Of a DNA stretch of 5,249 nt, positions 1-5,249 are shown in pieces. A program made the translations under genes and the position numbers. The stretch comes from CAWEHQ01 sp051001995 (GTDB taxonomy: Bacteria; Actinomycetota; Thermoleophilia; Solirubrobacterales; Thermoleophilaceae). Within the stretch, counting starts at the first letter, position 1. Every line of letters begins with the position of its first letter. A model generated the notes under the pieces. That model was not told the DNA's origin and did no database searches. It worked only from the letters and a program-made list of their open reading frames with translations. The stretch spans positions 1 through 5,249 of the forward strand of contig JBPCMT010000067.1 of NCBI GenBank assembly GCA_051001995.1, read 5' to 3'.

Positions 1-33
1 CGAGGTTATGCATGACCTAGGTGCACAACCTCG
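1..33 (-). terminator. Candidate terminator or 3' mRNA hairpin after hypF
   Basis: Read on the minus strand, CGAGGTTGTGCA is followed by a 9-nt loop (CCTAGGTCA) and then TGCATAACCTCG. This gives a 12-bp stem with one G-U wobble. On the plus strand the same position is an A-C mismatch, so the structure is fully paired only in RNA transcribed in the direction of the operon. It begins about 24 nt past the hypF stop, as expected for an intrinsic terminator or a 3'-end stabiliser. The U-tract that would decide the matter would lie beyond the left edge and cannot be seen. The nested palindromes (atgcat, cctagg, gtgcac) also leave a DNA operator possible. Confidence 0.4.
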
Positions 34-56
34 GTGAGTCGCCCGGTCCTACCTCC

Positions 57-2357
57 TCAGGCGCGCAGCCGCGCGGCCGCCACGGCGGCCTGCCCGTAGG
101 CGATCCCGCCGTCGTTGGGCGGCAGGCGCTCGGGCACGAGCACCTCGAGCCCGGCGCCGGCCAGCGCGGCCGCCGTCCGCTCGAGCAGCAGCCGGTTCTG
201 GAACACGCCACCCGACAGCACGACCACGTCGATCCCGTGGCGCTCGGCGCACTCGGCGCAGGCCCGGGCAGTCACGTCGGCCAGGCCGTTGTGAAAGCGG
301 GCCGCCACCGTCCCAGACGAGGCGCCCGAGGCCGCGTCGCGGGCCGCGGCGAGGACGGTCTCGCGCGCGTCGATCACCAGGCCGCCGTCCCCACCCAGGT
401 CGAAGACGTACGCGCCGGCCGCTTCGCCGGCGGCGCCGGAAGCCGCCGCCTCGAGCTCCACGGCGGCCTGGCCCTCGTACGTCGCCTCCGGACAGAGGCC
501 GCGGAGCGCCGCCACCGCATCGAACAGCCTCCCGACGCTCGTGGTGACCGGCGACGCGAGGCCATCGCCGACGAGCCGGGCGATCGTCAGCCAGCGCGAC
601 TCCGAGACGTGGCCGTCGAGGGCCGGCGGCAGCGGGGGCTCGGGGCCCGACGCCTCCACGAGCCAGGCGCAGGCCATGCGCCACGGCTCGCGCACGGCGC
701 GGTCCCCGCCCGGCATGCGCACCGGCCACAGGTGTCCCGCGCGCTCGAAGGCGGCCGCGTCTCCAACCAGGATCTCGCCGCCCCACACGCTGCCGTCGGC
801 GCCGTAGCCGGTCCCGTCGTAGATCGCCCCGACCGCCGGTCGGTCCTCGCCGTGCTCGGCGAGGCATGCGGCCAGATGAGCGTGGTGGTGCTGCACGCCG
901 ACGTGCTCAACCGCCTCCCGATCGAGTGCGTAGGTGGTGGACAGGTAGTCGGGGTGGAGGTCGTGGGCGACGACCTCCGGCTCGACCGCGAACAGGCGCT
1001 CGAAGTGGGTGACGCCCTCGCGAAACGACTGGAGCGTCTCCCAGTTCTTCAGGTCGCCCACGTGGTGTCCGACCCAGGCCCTCCGTCCCTTGACGAGGCA
1101 GAACGCGTTCTTGAGCTCCGCCCCGCACGCCAACACCGGCCGCTCGGCGGGCGGGCGCAGCTCGAGGCTGTCCGGCACGTGGCCGCGCGAGCGTCGCAGC
1201 ATGAGCCGGCGCGGCGATCGATCGAGGGTCACGGTCCGGACGACGGAGTCGTCGGTGCGCGTCTCGATCGGACGGTCGTGCACGAGGAACAGGTCGGCGA
1301 TCGGCCCGAGGCGCGCGAGCGCGTCCTCGTCGCGGTAGGCGATCGGCTCGTCGGACACGTTGCCGCTGGTCATGACGAGGGCGGCGTCTACGTCCACCAG
1401 CAGCAGGTGGTGAAGCGGCGAGTAGGGCAGCATCACGCCCAGGTCGGGGGATCGGGGCGCCACCGACGCCGCCACGTCGGCCCCCGATCGCCTGGGCGCA
1501 ACGACGATCGGTCGCTCGCGCCCGAGCAGCAGCTGCTCGTGCTCGGGCTCGAGCTGGGCGAGCCCGGAGGCGGTCGCGAGGTCGGGCGCCATCACCGCGA
1601 ACGGCTTCTCCTCGCGGTGCTTCCGAGCGCGAAGCGTCGCGACCGCCGGCTCGTCGTCGGCGCGGCAGGCGAGATGAAAGCCGCCGACTCCCTTCACGGC
1701 GAGAATCCGTCCCGCTCGCAGCGCGTCCGCGGCGGCGGCGATCGCGTCATCGACGCCCTCGACGGCCTGGCCGACGCGGTCCACGAGCCGTGCCGACGGC
1801 CCGCAGTCCGCACACGCGTTGGGCTGCGCGTGGAAGCGCCGGTTCGCCGGGTCGTCGTACTCGCCCTGGCAGCGCCGGCACATCTGAAAGCCGGCCATCG
1901 TCGTGAGCGGTCGGTCATACGGCACGCCGCGGACGATCGTGAAGCGCGGGCCGCAATTCGTGCAGTTGATGAACGGGTAGCGATGGCGGCGGTCGCGAGG
2001 ATCGAACAGCTCGGCTAGGCAGTCGTCGCAGGTCGCGGTGTCGGCCGAGACCGGCGCGGCGGCTTCGCCGGAGCGCTCGCTGCCGAGGATCCGAAAGCCG
2101 GTCGCGTCCGTCGTCGCGAGGTCCTCCGACGAGACGCGCTCGACCAGGGCGAGCGGCGGCGGCTCGGAGGCCAGGCGATCGAGGAATCGCTCCACGCCCT
2201 CGGGATCGCCCTGGACCTCGAGCACGACGCCACGCTCGTCGTTTCGGACGTGCCCGGCGAGCGCCAGCTCGGCGGCGAGACGGTAGACGAACGGGCGGAA
2301 GCCGACTCCCTGGACCGTTCCCTCGACGCGCGCGCGGACCCGCCGCGCGGGCGTCAT
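57..2357 (-). CDS. hypF: HypF, carbamoyltransferase for [NiFe]-hydrogenase maturation
   Basis: A cytoplasmic enzyme that uses carbamoyl phosphate and ATP to make carbamoyl-adenylate and transfers the carbamoyl group to the C-terminal cysteine of HypE, the source of the active-site cyanides. The 766-residue length is normal. Domains in order: acylphosphatase-like (about 5-95; VQGVGFRPF with R21, and N39); zinc-finger region with C110/C113, C132/C135, C160/C163 and C182/C185 in the exact family spacing Cx2Cx18Cx2Cx24Cx2Cx18Cx2C; YrdC-like adenylating domain (about 200-395; KGVGGFHLAC at 222-231, RKHREEKPF at 245-253, SGNVSDEPI at 331-339); and Kae1-like domain (about 405-762; HDLHPDY at 465-471, HHHAH at 490-494, DGTGYG at 514-519, SGGVFQN at 715-721, D749). 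The ATG at 2357 is chosen because it starts just before the acylphosphatase domain and overlaps the SIS stop as ATGA. The open frame upstream is Arg-rich shadow sequence inside the SIS gene. All key residues are present, so it looks functional. Confidence 0.97.
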   Translation of the reverse strand: MTPARRVRARVEGTVQGVGFRPFVYRLAAELALAGHVRNDERGVVLEVQGDPEGVERFLDRLASEPPPLALVERVSSEDLATTDATGFRILGSERSGEAAAPVSADTATCDDCLAELFDPRDRRHRYPFINCTNCGPRFTIVRGVPYDRPLTTMAGFQMCRRCQGEYDDPANRRFHAQPNACADCGPSARLVDRVGQAVEGVDDAIAAAADALRAGRILAVKGVGGFHLACRADDEPAVATLRARKHREEKPFAVMAPDLATASGLAQLEPEHEQLLLGRERPIVVAPRRSGADVAASVAPRSPDLGVMLPYSPLHHLLLVDVDAALVMTSGNVSDEPIAYRDEDALARLGPIADLFLVHDRPIETRTDDSVVRTVTLDRSPRRLMLRRSRGHVPDSLELRPPAERPVLACGAELKNAFCLVKGRRAWVGHHVGDLKNWETLQSFREGVTHFERLFAVEPEVVAHDLHPDYLSTTYALDREAVEHVGVQHHHAHLAACLAEHGEDRPAVGAIYDGTGYGADGSVWGGEILVGDAAAFERAGHLWPVRMPGGDRAVREPWRMACAWLVEASGPEPPLPPALDGHVSESRWLTIARLVGDGLASPVTTSVGRLFDAVAALRGLCPEATYEGQAAVELEAAASGAAGEAAGAYVFDLGGDGGLVIDARETVLAAARDAASGASSGTVAARFHNGLADVTARACAECAERHGIDVVVLSGGVFQNRLLLERTAAALAGAGLEVLVPERLPPNDGGIAYGQAAVAAARLRA

Positions 2358-3598
2358 GCGGCGTCTGCGCCGGTCAGCTCCACGAGCTCGCGCAGCGCGT
2401 GATAGGCGCTCGCCTGCGCCTCCTGGATGCGCGGGATGTGCTGCGAGCGGGTCACCACCACGTGGTCCGCGAGCCCCTCCTGGGACACGCGCCCGCCGTC
2501 GTAGCCCACCATCGCGACGGTGACGAGCCCGCGCCTGCGCGCTTCGACGAGCGCCTCGATCACGTTGCGCGAGTTGCCGCTCGTCGAGAGGCACAGCAGC
2601 GCGTCCCCGGGCTGCCCGTATGCGATCACCTGGCGGGCGAAGATCGCGTCGGTGCCGATGTCGTTGGCGATCGCCGTGATGATCCCGGCGTCCTCGGTCA
2701 GGTCGAGGGCGCGGCGCGGCGGCCAGCCGTGCGGCGGCTCGCGCAGATCCGCCACGGCGTCCATCGCGTCGGTGGCCGAGCCGCCGTTACCGAGCGCGAG
2801 CAGCTTGCCGCCGGCGTCGAACGAGGCGCGCAGCGCTGCGGCGGCGGCGAGCAGCGGCTCGCGATTGTCGCTCAGCGTCTGCTCGCGGAGGGCCCCGACG
2901 TCCTCGGCCTTCAACACCACCGAGCGGCGCACGTCCTCCATCACGTCCTCGAGGTCGGACTGGGTCTCGCCGAGGAACGGGTAGAGGAAGCTCGAGGCGC
3001 CGCTGTCGTGCACGCGGCGCGCCTCGCGCCCCTCGAGCAGGCCGCGGTGGTCGAAGAACACGTGGCAAAGCTCCCACAGGACGTGGTAGAGCGTCTCAGC
3101 GAGCTCCTGGCGCACGAACGGGTCCTCGCCCGGCGGCTCGAACTCCCACTCGGCGCCGGCCGCCGAGAAGGCGATCGTCAGGCAGCCGCGGCGAGCGCAA
3201 TCCTCCAGGGCGGCCACGGTCAGCGCCGCGTCGGGGTCGCCCGAGGCGGCGTCGGTCCCGAAGGCGATCGCGACGTCGTCGGGCTGGGCGACGAGGTCGA
3301 CCTGGCGAGCGAGCGAGCCGCCCTCGCGCGAGAGCGCGATCGCGGGGAGCGCGCGCTTGCCGACGATCACCGGGTGGACGAACTCGACCGCCATGTGGCG
3401 CGCGTCGGAGCGCGCCGCGGGCGACTCGCCGAGGGCCAGGAGCCGGCCGCCGCGCGCGAACCGCTCGGCCATCCGGTGGCAGAGCCGCGCTACGCGCTCG
3501 GCCTCGGCGACGAAGAAGGCCGCGTTGGCTCGCGCTCGGCGGTCGCTCAGCTCGTCGAGCCGGCCGCCGAGCCGCTCGGCGGCCGCCGCTCCGCTCAC
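2354..3598 (-). CDS. Double-SIS-domain protein, GmhA-like, in hyp operon
   Basis: A 414-residue protein with two sugar isomerase (SIS) folds in tandem; GmhA, a single-domain relative, is about 190 residues. The C-terminal half (about 240-410) resembles phosphoheptose isomerase: LGNGGSATDAMD (269-280), NDIGTDAIF (312-320), phosphate-binding loop STSGNS (338-343) and RIQE (390-393). However, the GmhA zinc ligands HxxxE are replaced by D280 and D284, while Q392 and H400 remain. The N-terminal half (about 25-200) lacks STSGNS (FGTDAASGD instead) but keeps H68/E72 and Q164/H172 in the matching spacing. No signal peptide or membrane span is visible, so it is probably cytoplasmic. The start is GTG at 3598, about 9 nt after an AGGA. 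The end overlaps hypF by ATGA, implying translational coupling and a role in hydrogenase assembly or its regulation. Substrate and reaction are unknown. An automatic label of sedoheptulose-7-phosphate isomerase would be unsafe. Confidence 0.9.
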   Translation of the reverse strand: MSGAAAAERLGGRLDELSDRRARANAAFFVAEAERVARLCHRMAERFARGGRLLALGESPAARSDARHMAVEFVHPVIVGKRALPAIALSREGGSLARQVDLVAQPDDVAIAFGTDAASGDPDAALTVAALEDCARRGCLTIAFSAAGAEWEFEPPGEDPFVRQELAETLYHVLWELCHVFFDHRGLLEGREARRVHDSGASSFLYPFLGETQSDLEDVMEDVRRSVVLKAEDVGALREQTLSDNREPLLAAAAALRASFDAGGKLLALGNGGSATDAMDAVADLREPPHGWPPRRALDLTEDAGIITAIANDIGTDAIFARQVIAYGQPGDALLCLSTSGNSRNVIEALVEARRRGLVTVAMVGYDGGRVSQEGLADHVVVTRSQHIPRIQEAQASAYHALRELVELTGADAA

Positions 3599-3644
3599 TC
3601 CGGGAGTCCTCGCCGGGGGCGCGGGGGGCCGAGCGCCATGCCGG

Positions 3645-4325
3645 CTAGGCCGGCGCCGCGGCGCGCGTCGCCGCGCCGGCGAGCCAGTCGCGAAACTCCT
3701 CGATCCCCTCGCCCGTACGCGCGCTGACCGTCATCCAAGCCACGCCCGGATGCACCGCCTCGAGGTTGTAGACGAAGCGGTCGAGGTCGAAGTCGAGGTG
3801 CGGCAGCAGGTCGATCTTGTTGATCACGACGAGCTCGCACGCGCGGAACATCAGCGGGTACTTGAGCGGCTTGTCCTCGCCCTCGGTCACCGAGGAGACC
3901 ATCACGCGAGCGTCCTCGCCGACCCTGAACTCGGCCGGGCAGACGAGGTTGCCGACGTTCTCGATCACGAGCAGGTCCAACTCCTCCAGCGGCAGCGCGC
4001 CAATCGCCGAGCGGACCATGTTCGCGTCGAGGTGGCACTCGCCGCCGAAGCCCGGGTCGGTGTTGATCTGAACCACCGGGACATGGAGGCTCGATAGCCG
4101 GTCGGCGTCGATGCTGCCCTGGACGTCGCCCTCGAGCACGCCCGGACGCACGCCGTCCAGCTCGCCGATCACCCGCTCGAGCAGGGTCGTCTTGCCCGCG
4201 CCGGGCGCGCTCATCAGGTTGACGACCGCGACCGACTCGCGGTCGAAGTCGTCGCGGTTGGCGCGGGCGATGGTGTTGTTGGCGTCGAGCGCGTCCTCGA
4301 CGACTCTGATCTTGGTTCGGTGCAT
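3645..4325 (-). CDS. hypB: HypB, GTPase for hydrogenase nickel insertion
   Basis: A SIMIBI-class GTPase that, with HypA, delivers Ni to the hydrogenase large-subunit precursor after the Fe(CN)2CO centre is installed. It has 226 residues. The P-loop SAPGAGKT is at 39-46, LEGDVQGSIDADR at 64-76, the nucleotide-dependent metal site C97-H98 (GGECHLDA) with C129 (NVGNLVCP), the base-specificity motif NKID at 169-172, and SARTGEG at 201-207. The N-terminus (MHRTKIRVVEDAL) has neither the CxxCGC nickel site of E. coli HypB nor a His-rich storage stretch, so only the GTPase-domain metal site is present. The ATG at 4325 follows a GAGGAGA ribosome site by 2 nt, 18 bp after the second small membrane-protein gene. 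hypA is not adjacent on either side. The stop codon lies inside a short GC-rich palindrome (3640-3654). Confidence 0.96.
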   Translation of the reverse strand: MHRTKIRVVEDALDANNTIARANRDDFDRESVAVVNLMSAPGAGKTTLLERVIGELDGVRPGVLEGDVQGSIDADRLSSLHVPVVQINTDPGFGGECHLDANMVRSAIGALPLEELDLLVIENVGNLVCPAEFRVGEDARVMVSSVTEGEDKPLKYPLMFRACELVVINKIDLLPHLDFDLDRFVYNLEAVHPGVAWMTVSARTGEGIEEFRDWLAGAATRAAAPA

Positions 4326-4335
4326 GCTCTCCTCG

Positions 4336-4391
4336 CTCGGTTGCTACATCCCCTTGATCTTCAGGTACCGCCTGATCTCCGGCAGCTGGCT
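4336..4391 (-). repeat. Direct repeat, copy 2 (3' end of 39-aa gene plus spacer)
   Basis: By manual alignment this matches 4477-4532 at about 50 of 56 positions. The core at 4343-4371 is identical to 4484-4512 over 29 bp. It covers the 3' half of the small gene, its stop codon and about 8 bp of the following non-coding spacer, offset by 141 bp. The match continues past the stop codon, so it reflects a DNA-level duplication or gene conversion rather than protein-level constraint alone. Confidence 0.85.
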
Positions 4392-4463
4392 CACAACCGT
4401 CACGACGACCAGCAGAACCAGTATCACGACCAGCACGATGACTACCCAGGCGATCGCGCTCAT
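4344..4463 (-). CDS. 39-aa single-span membrane micro-protein (C-terminal PEIxRYLKIKGM)
   Basis: The product starts MSAIAWVVIVLVV, runs as an almost pure Val/Leu/Ile helix to about residue 24, and then has a short charged tail, SQLPEIRRYLKIKGM. The positive-inside rule predicts an N-out, C-in single-span protein. A purine-rich ribosome site (GGGAAGGGGAGG) stands just before the ATG, and the gene fits into a 160-bp space between its paralogue (21-bp gap) and hypB (18-bp gap). The tail is nearly identical to that of the upstream 42-aa protein, whereas the transmembrane halves differ; that pattern argues for two real, related genes. It resembles the small-protein family that, from memory, is named DUF6893, but I cannot confirm this. 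Its function is unknown. Its position suggests a role in hydrogenase assembly or membrane attachment (inference). Confidence 0.8.
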   Translation of the reverse strand: MSAIAWVVIVLVVILVLLVVVTVVSQLPEIRRYLKIKGM

Positions 4464-4476
4464 GCCCTCCCCTTCC

Positions 4477-4532
4477 CTCGGTGGCTACATCCCCTTGATC
4501 TTCAGGTACCGCTGGATCTCCGGGTACTGGCT
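4477..4532 (-). repeat. Direct repeat, copy 1 (3' end of 42-aa gene plus spacer)
   Basis: This is the partner of the repeat at 4336-4391. The identical 29-bp core is at 4484-4512 and encodes RYLKIKGM, the stop codon and one further base; after one mismatch the 6-bp string ACCGAG (minus strand) is also shared. Upstream of about 4532 the two genes no longer align, so only the 3' portion is duplicated or homogenised. Confidence 0.85.
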
Positions 4533-4613
4533 TGCCGCGAGGGCGCCAACGCCCACGACGATCCCAAGGGCGGCCACGAGCTGGGTGCCCGGGCTGATGT
4601 TGATGTCCTTCAT
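4485..4613 (-). CDS. 42-aa single-span membrane micro-protein (C-terminal PEIxRYLKIKGM)
   Basis: The product has a polar N-terminus (MKDINISPGTQ), a short hydrophobic helix at about 12-27 containing a GxxxG packing motif (G17, G21), and the tail SQYPEIQRYLKIKGM. The basic tail predicts C-in topology. The start ATG overlaps the stop of the maturation protease as ATGA (4610-4613), a classic coupled arrangement, with AAAGGA about 10 nt upstream. It is the first of two tandem paralogues; the second lies 21 bp downstream. The conserved tail in both copies and the operon position make it a real gene despite its size. It may belong to the DUF6893 small-protein family (recalled, not checked). No catalytic residues are visible. 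A membrane anchor, assembly helper or small regulator for the hydrogenase are possible roles, all inferred. Confidence 0.8.
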   Translation of the reverse strand: MKDINISPGTQLVAALGIVVGVGALAASQYPEIQRYLKIKGM

Positions 4614-5249
4614 GGTCCCACCATCCTTTCGCTCTGCGTTGACTCCAACAGCTCGCCGAGCAACGACTCGACGAGCCTCACCGCCTCGTCGATCGACGCG
4701 CGCACCGGCTCCGAGAGCTCCATGACGAGCTCCTCGCTCTCCACGCTCAGCCTCGTCTGAGGCTCGCAGCCGACGACCAGGATCCGGTCGGGCACGCGTC
4801 CCAGCGTCTTGGCGAGCGCCAGCACCTTGACGGGGTCCATCCCGTGCGCCTCCGGCGACACGTCGTCTGTGTCCAGCTCCGGCTCGATCACGTACAGCGT
4901 GCCGGGGGCGTCGCAGCGCGGCGTCGCGTCGATGAAGATCGCCGCCTCGTAGCCCTCCTGGAGCGCGTAGGCGAGGTCCATCCCGCGGATGCCGAAGTCC
5001 ACCACGTCGACGCCGCGTGGCAGCTTGCGGCGCGCGAGCCGCGTGGCCGCCTCGACGCCGAAGCCGTCGTCGCCGAGGAAGACGTTGCCGATGCCCGCCA
5101 CGAGTACCCGCTTCTGCGCGATCGGCTCCTGCTCGTCGTCCGGAAGCGGCTCGACCTCGTCGAGCGCGTAGAAGAAGCGGTGGCCCGGCTGGCGCCGCTC
5201 TCCGAGGTCGCGGCCCGGGTCGTCCTCGATCGTGACCGCGATGTGCAGG
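4610..5249 (-). CDS. [NiFe]-hydrogenase maturation protease (M52/HybD-like), 5' end beyond window
   Basis: An endopeptidase that removes the C-terminal extension of the hydrogenase large subunit after nickel insertion. The family core is clear: KRVLVAGIGNVFLGDDGFG, DFGIRGMDLAYAL, IFIDATPR and SPEAHGMDPVKVLALAK, then VVGCEP. By comparison with HybD (E16, D62, H93) the nickel-sensing residues are the second Asp of GDD, the Asp of FIDAT and the His of EAHG; counted from the GTG at 5101 they are D12, D58 and H86. That GTG is the only ATG/GTG/TTG start in the frame inside the window, but using it would remove the conserved first strand (KRVLV). The frame instead continues open for 49 more codons to the edge, with normal protein-like composition (LHIAVTIEDDPGRDLGER..., ...HRFFYALDEVEPL...), while the other two frames give Arg- or Ser-rich shadow. 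The real start is therefore probably off the window. The stop overlaps the first micro-protein start by 4 bases. Confidence 0.88.
   Translation of the reverse strand, partial: LHIAVTIEDDPGRDLGERRQPGHRFFYALDEVEPLPDDEQEPIAQKRVLVAGIGNVFLGDDGFGVEAATRLARRKLPRGVDVVDFGIRGMDLAYALQEGYEAAIFIDATPRCDAPGTLYVIEPELDTDDVSPEAHGMDPVKVLALAKTLGRVPDRILVVGCEPQTRLSVESEELVMELSEPVRASIDEAVRLVESLLGELLESTQSERMVGP

Noticed and set aside
8..26. Six-codon reading frame GTG CAC CTA GGT CAT GCA TAA after hypF, superficially like the MCLG start of HypC
   Set aside because: It stops after six codons, lacks a properly spaced ribosome site and the HypC cysteine, and falls within the hairpin.
21..2018. 665-codon open frame on the plus strand
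   Set aside because: It lies opposite hypF. Its Arg/Gly/Val/Ala/His-rich translation shows no recognisable motif and is the usual antisense shadow of a G/C-biased gene, while the minus strand encodes complete HypF motifs.
2358..2594. 79-residue N-terminal extension of HypF if the most upstream start is used
   Set aside because: The extension is very Arg-rich, lies wholly within the SIS coding region, and HypF family proteins begin just before the acylphosphatase domain. The ATG at 2357 fits both the family and the ATGA overlap.
3640..3654. GCCGGC-CTA-GCCGGC palindrome around the hypB stop codon as a terminator or attenuator
   Set aside because: The stem is only 6 bp with a 3-nt loop, has no U-tract, and such GC palindromes are expected by chance at this base composition. 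The downstream SIS gene also appears to be in the same operon.
2399..3727. 442-codon open frame on the plus strand
   Set aside because: It is an antisense shadow of the SIS gene that also runs into hypB; low-complexity Arg/Ala composition, no motif, no supporting start context.
4320..4760. 146-codon plus-strand frame and the 204-codon frame at 4111-4725
   Set aside because: Both run opposite the micro-protein genes, hypB and the protease. The repeated HPLDLQVP strings in them are only the antisense reading of the PEIxRYLKIKGM repeat.
1..5249. CRISPR arrays, tRNA or rRNA genes, insertion sequences and att sites
   Set aside because: I saw no spaced repeat array, RNA-gene signature, transposase motif or terminal inverted repeats. 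The only clear direct repeat is the two-copy one at the micro-genes.

Overview
The window is a compact block of hydrogenase accessory genes. Every gene I can support is on the minus strand, so transcription runs from the right edge to the left. By eye the base composition is close to 70% G+C, with the strong third-position G/C bias that opens long false frames on the other strand. Together with the style of the maturation protease, this suggests a high-GC bacterium, most likely an actinobacterium; that placement is an inference. No hydrogenase structural subunit lies in the window.

In transcription order: (1) a [NiFe]-hydrogenase maturation endopeptidase (M52/HybD-like), whose reading frame stays open to the right edge; (2) and (3) two tiny single-span membrane proteins of 42 and 39 residues with the same C-terminal motif, PEIxRYLKIKGM; (4) hypB, the GTPase for nickel insertion; (5) a 414-residue protein made of two SIS (sugar isomerase) domains related to phosphoheptose isomerase GmhA; (6) hypF, the carbamoyltransferase that starts synthesis of the cyanide ligands; and (7) at positions 1-33, a 12-bp hairpin about 24 nt past the hypF stop.

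Spacing points to one operon. Protease/first small gene and SIS/hypF each overlap by 4 bases (ATGA), and the other gaps are 18, 21 and 46 bp. HypF makes thiocarboxamide on HypE for the Fe(CN)2CO centre, HypB (normally with HypA) delivers nickel, and the protease then trims the large-subunit C-terminus. hypA, hypC, hypD and hypE are not here and must lie elsewhere if the pathway is complete.

The least explained parts are the tandem micro-proteins, the double-SIS protein with catalytic signatures divided between its two domains, and the N-terminal extension of the protease. The antisense open frames are composition shadows and are not annotated.
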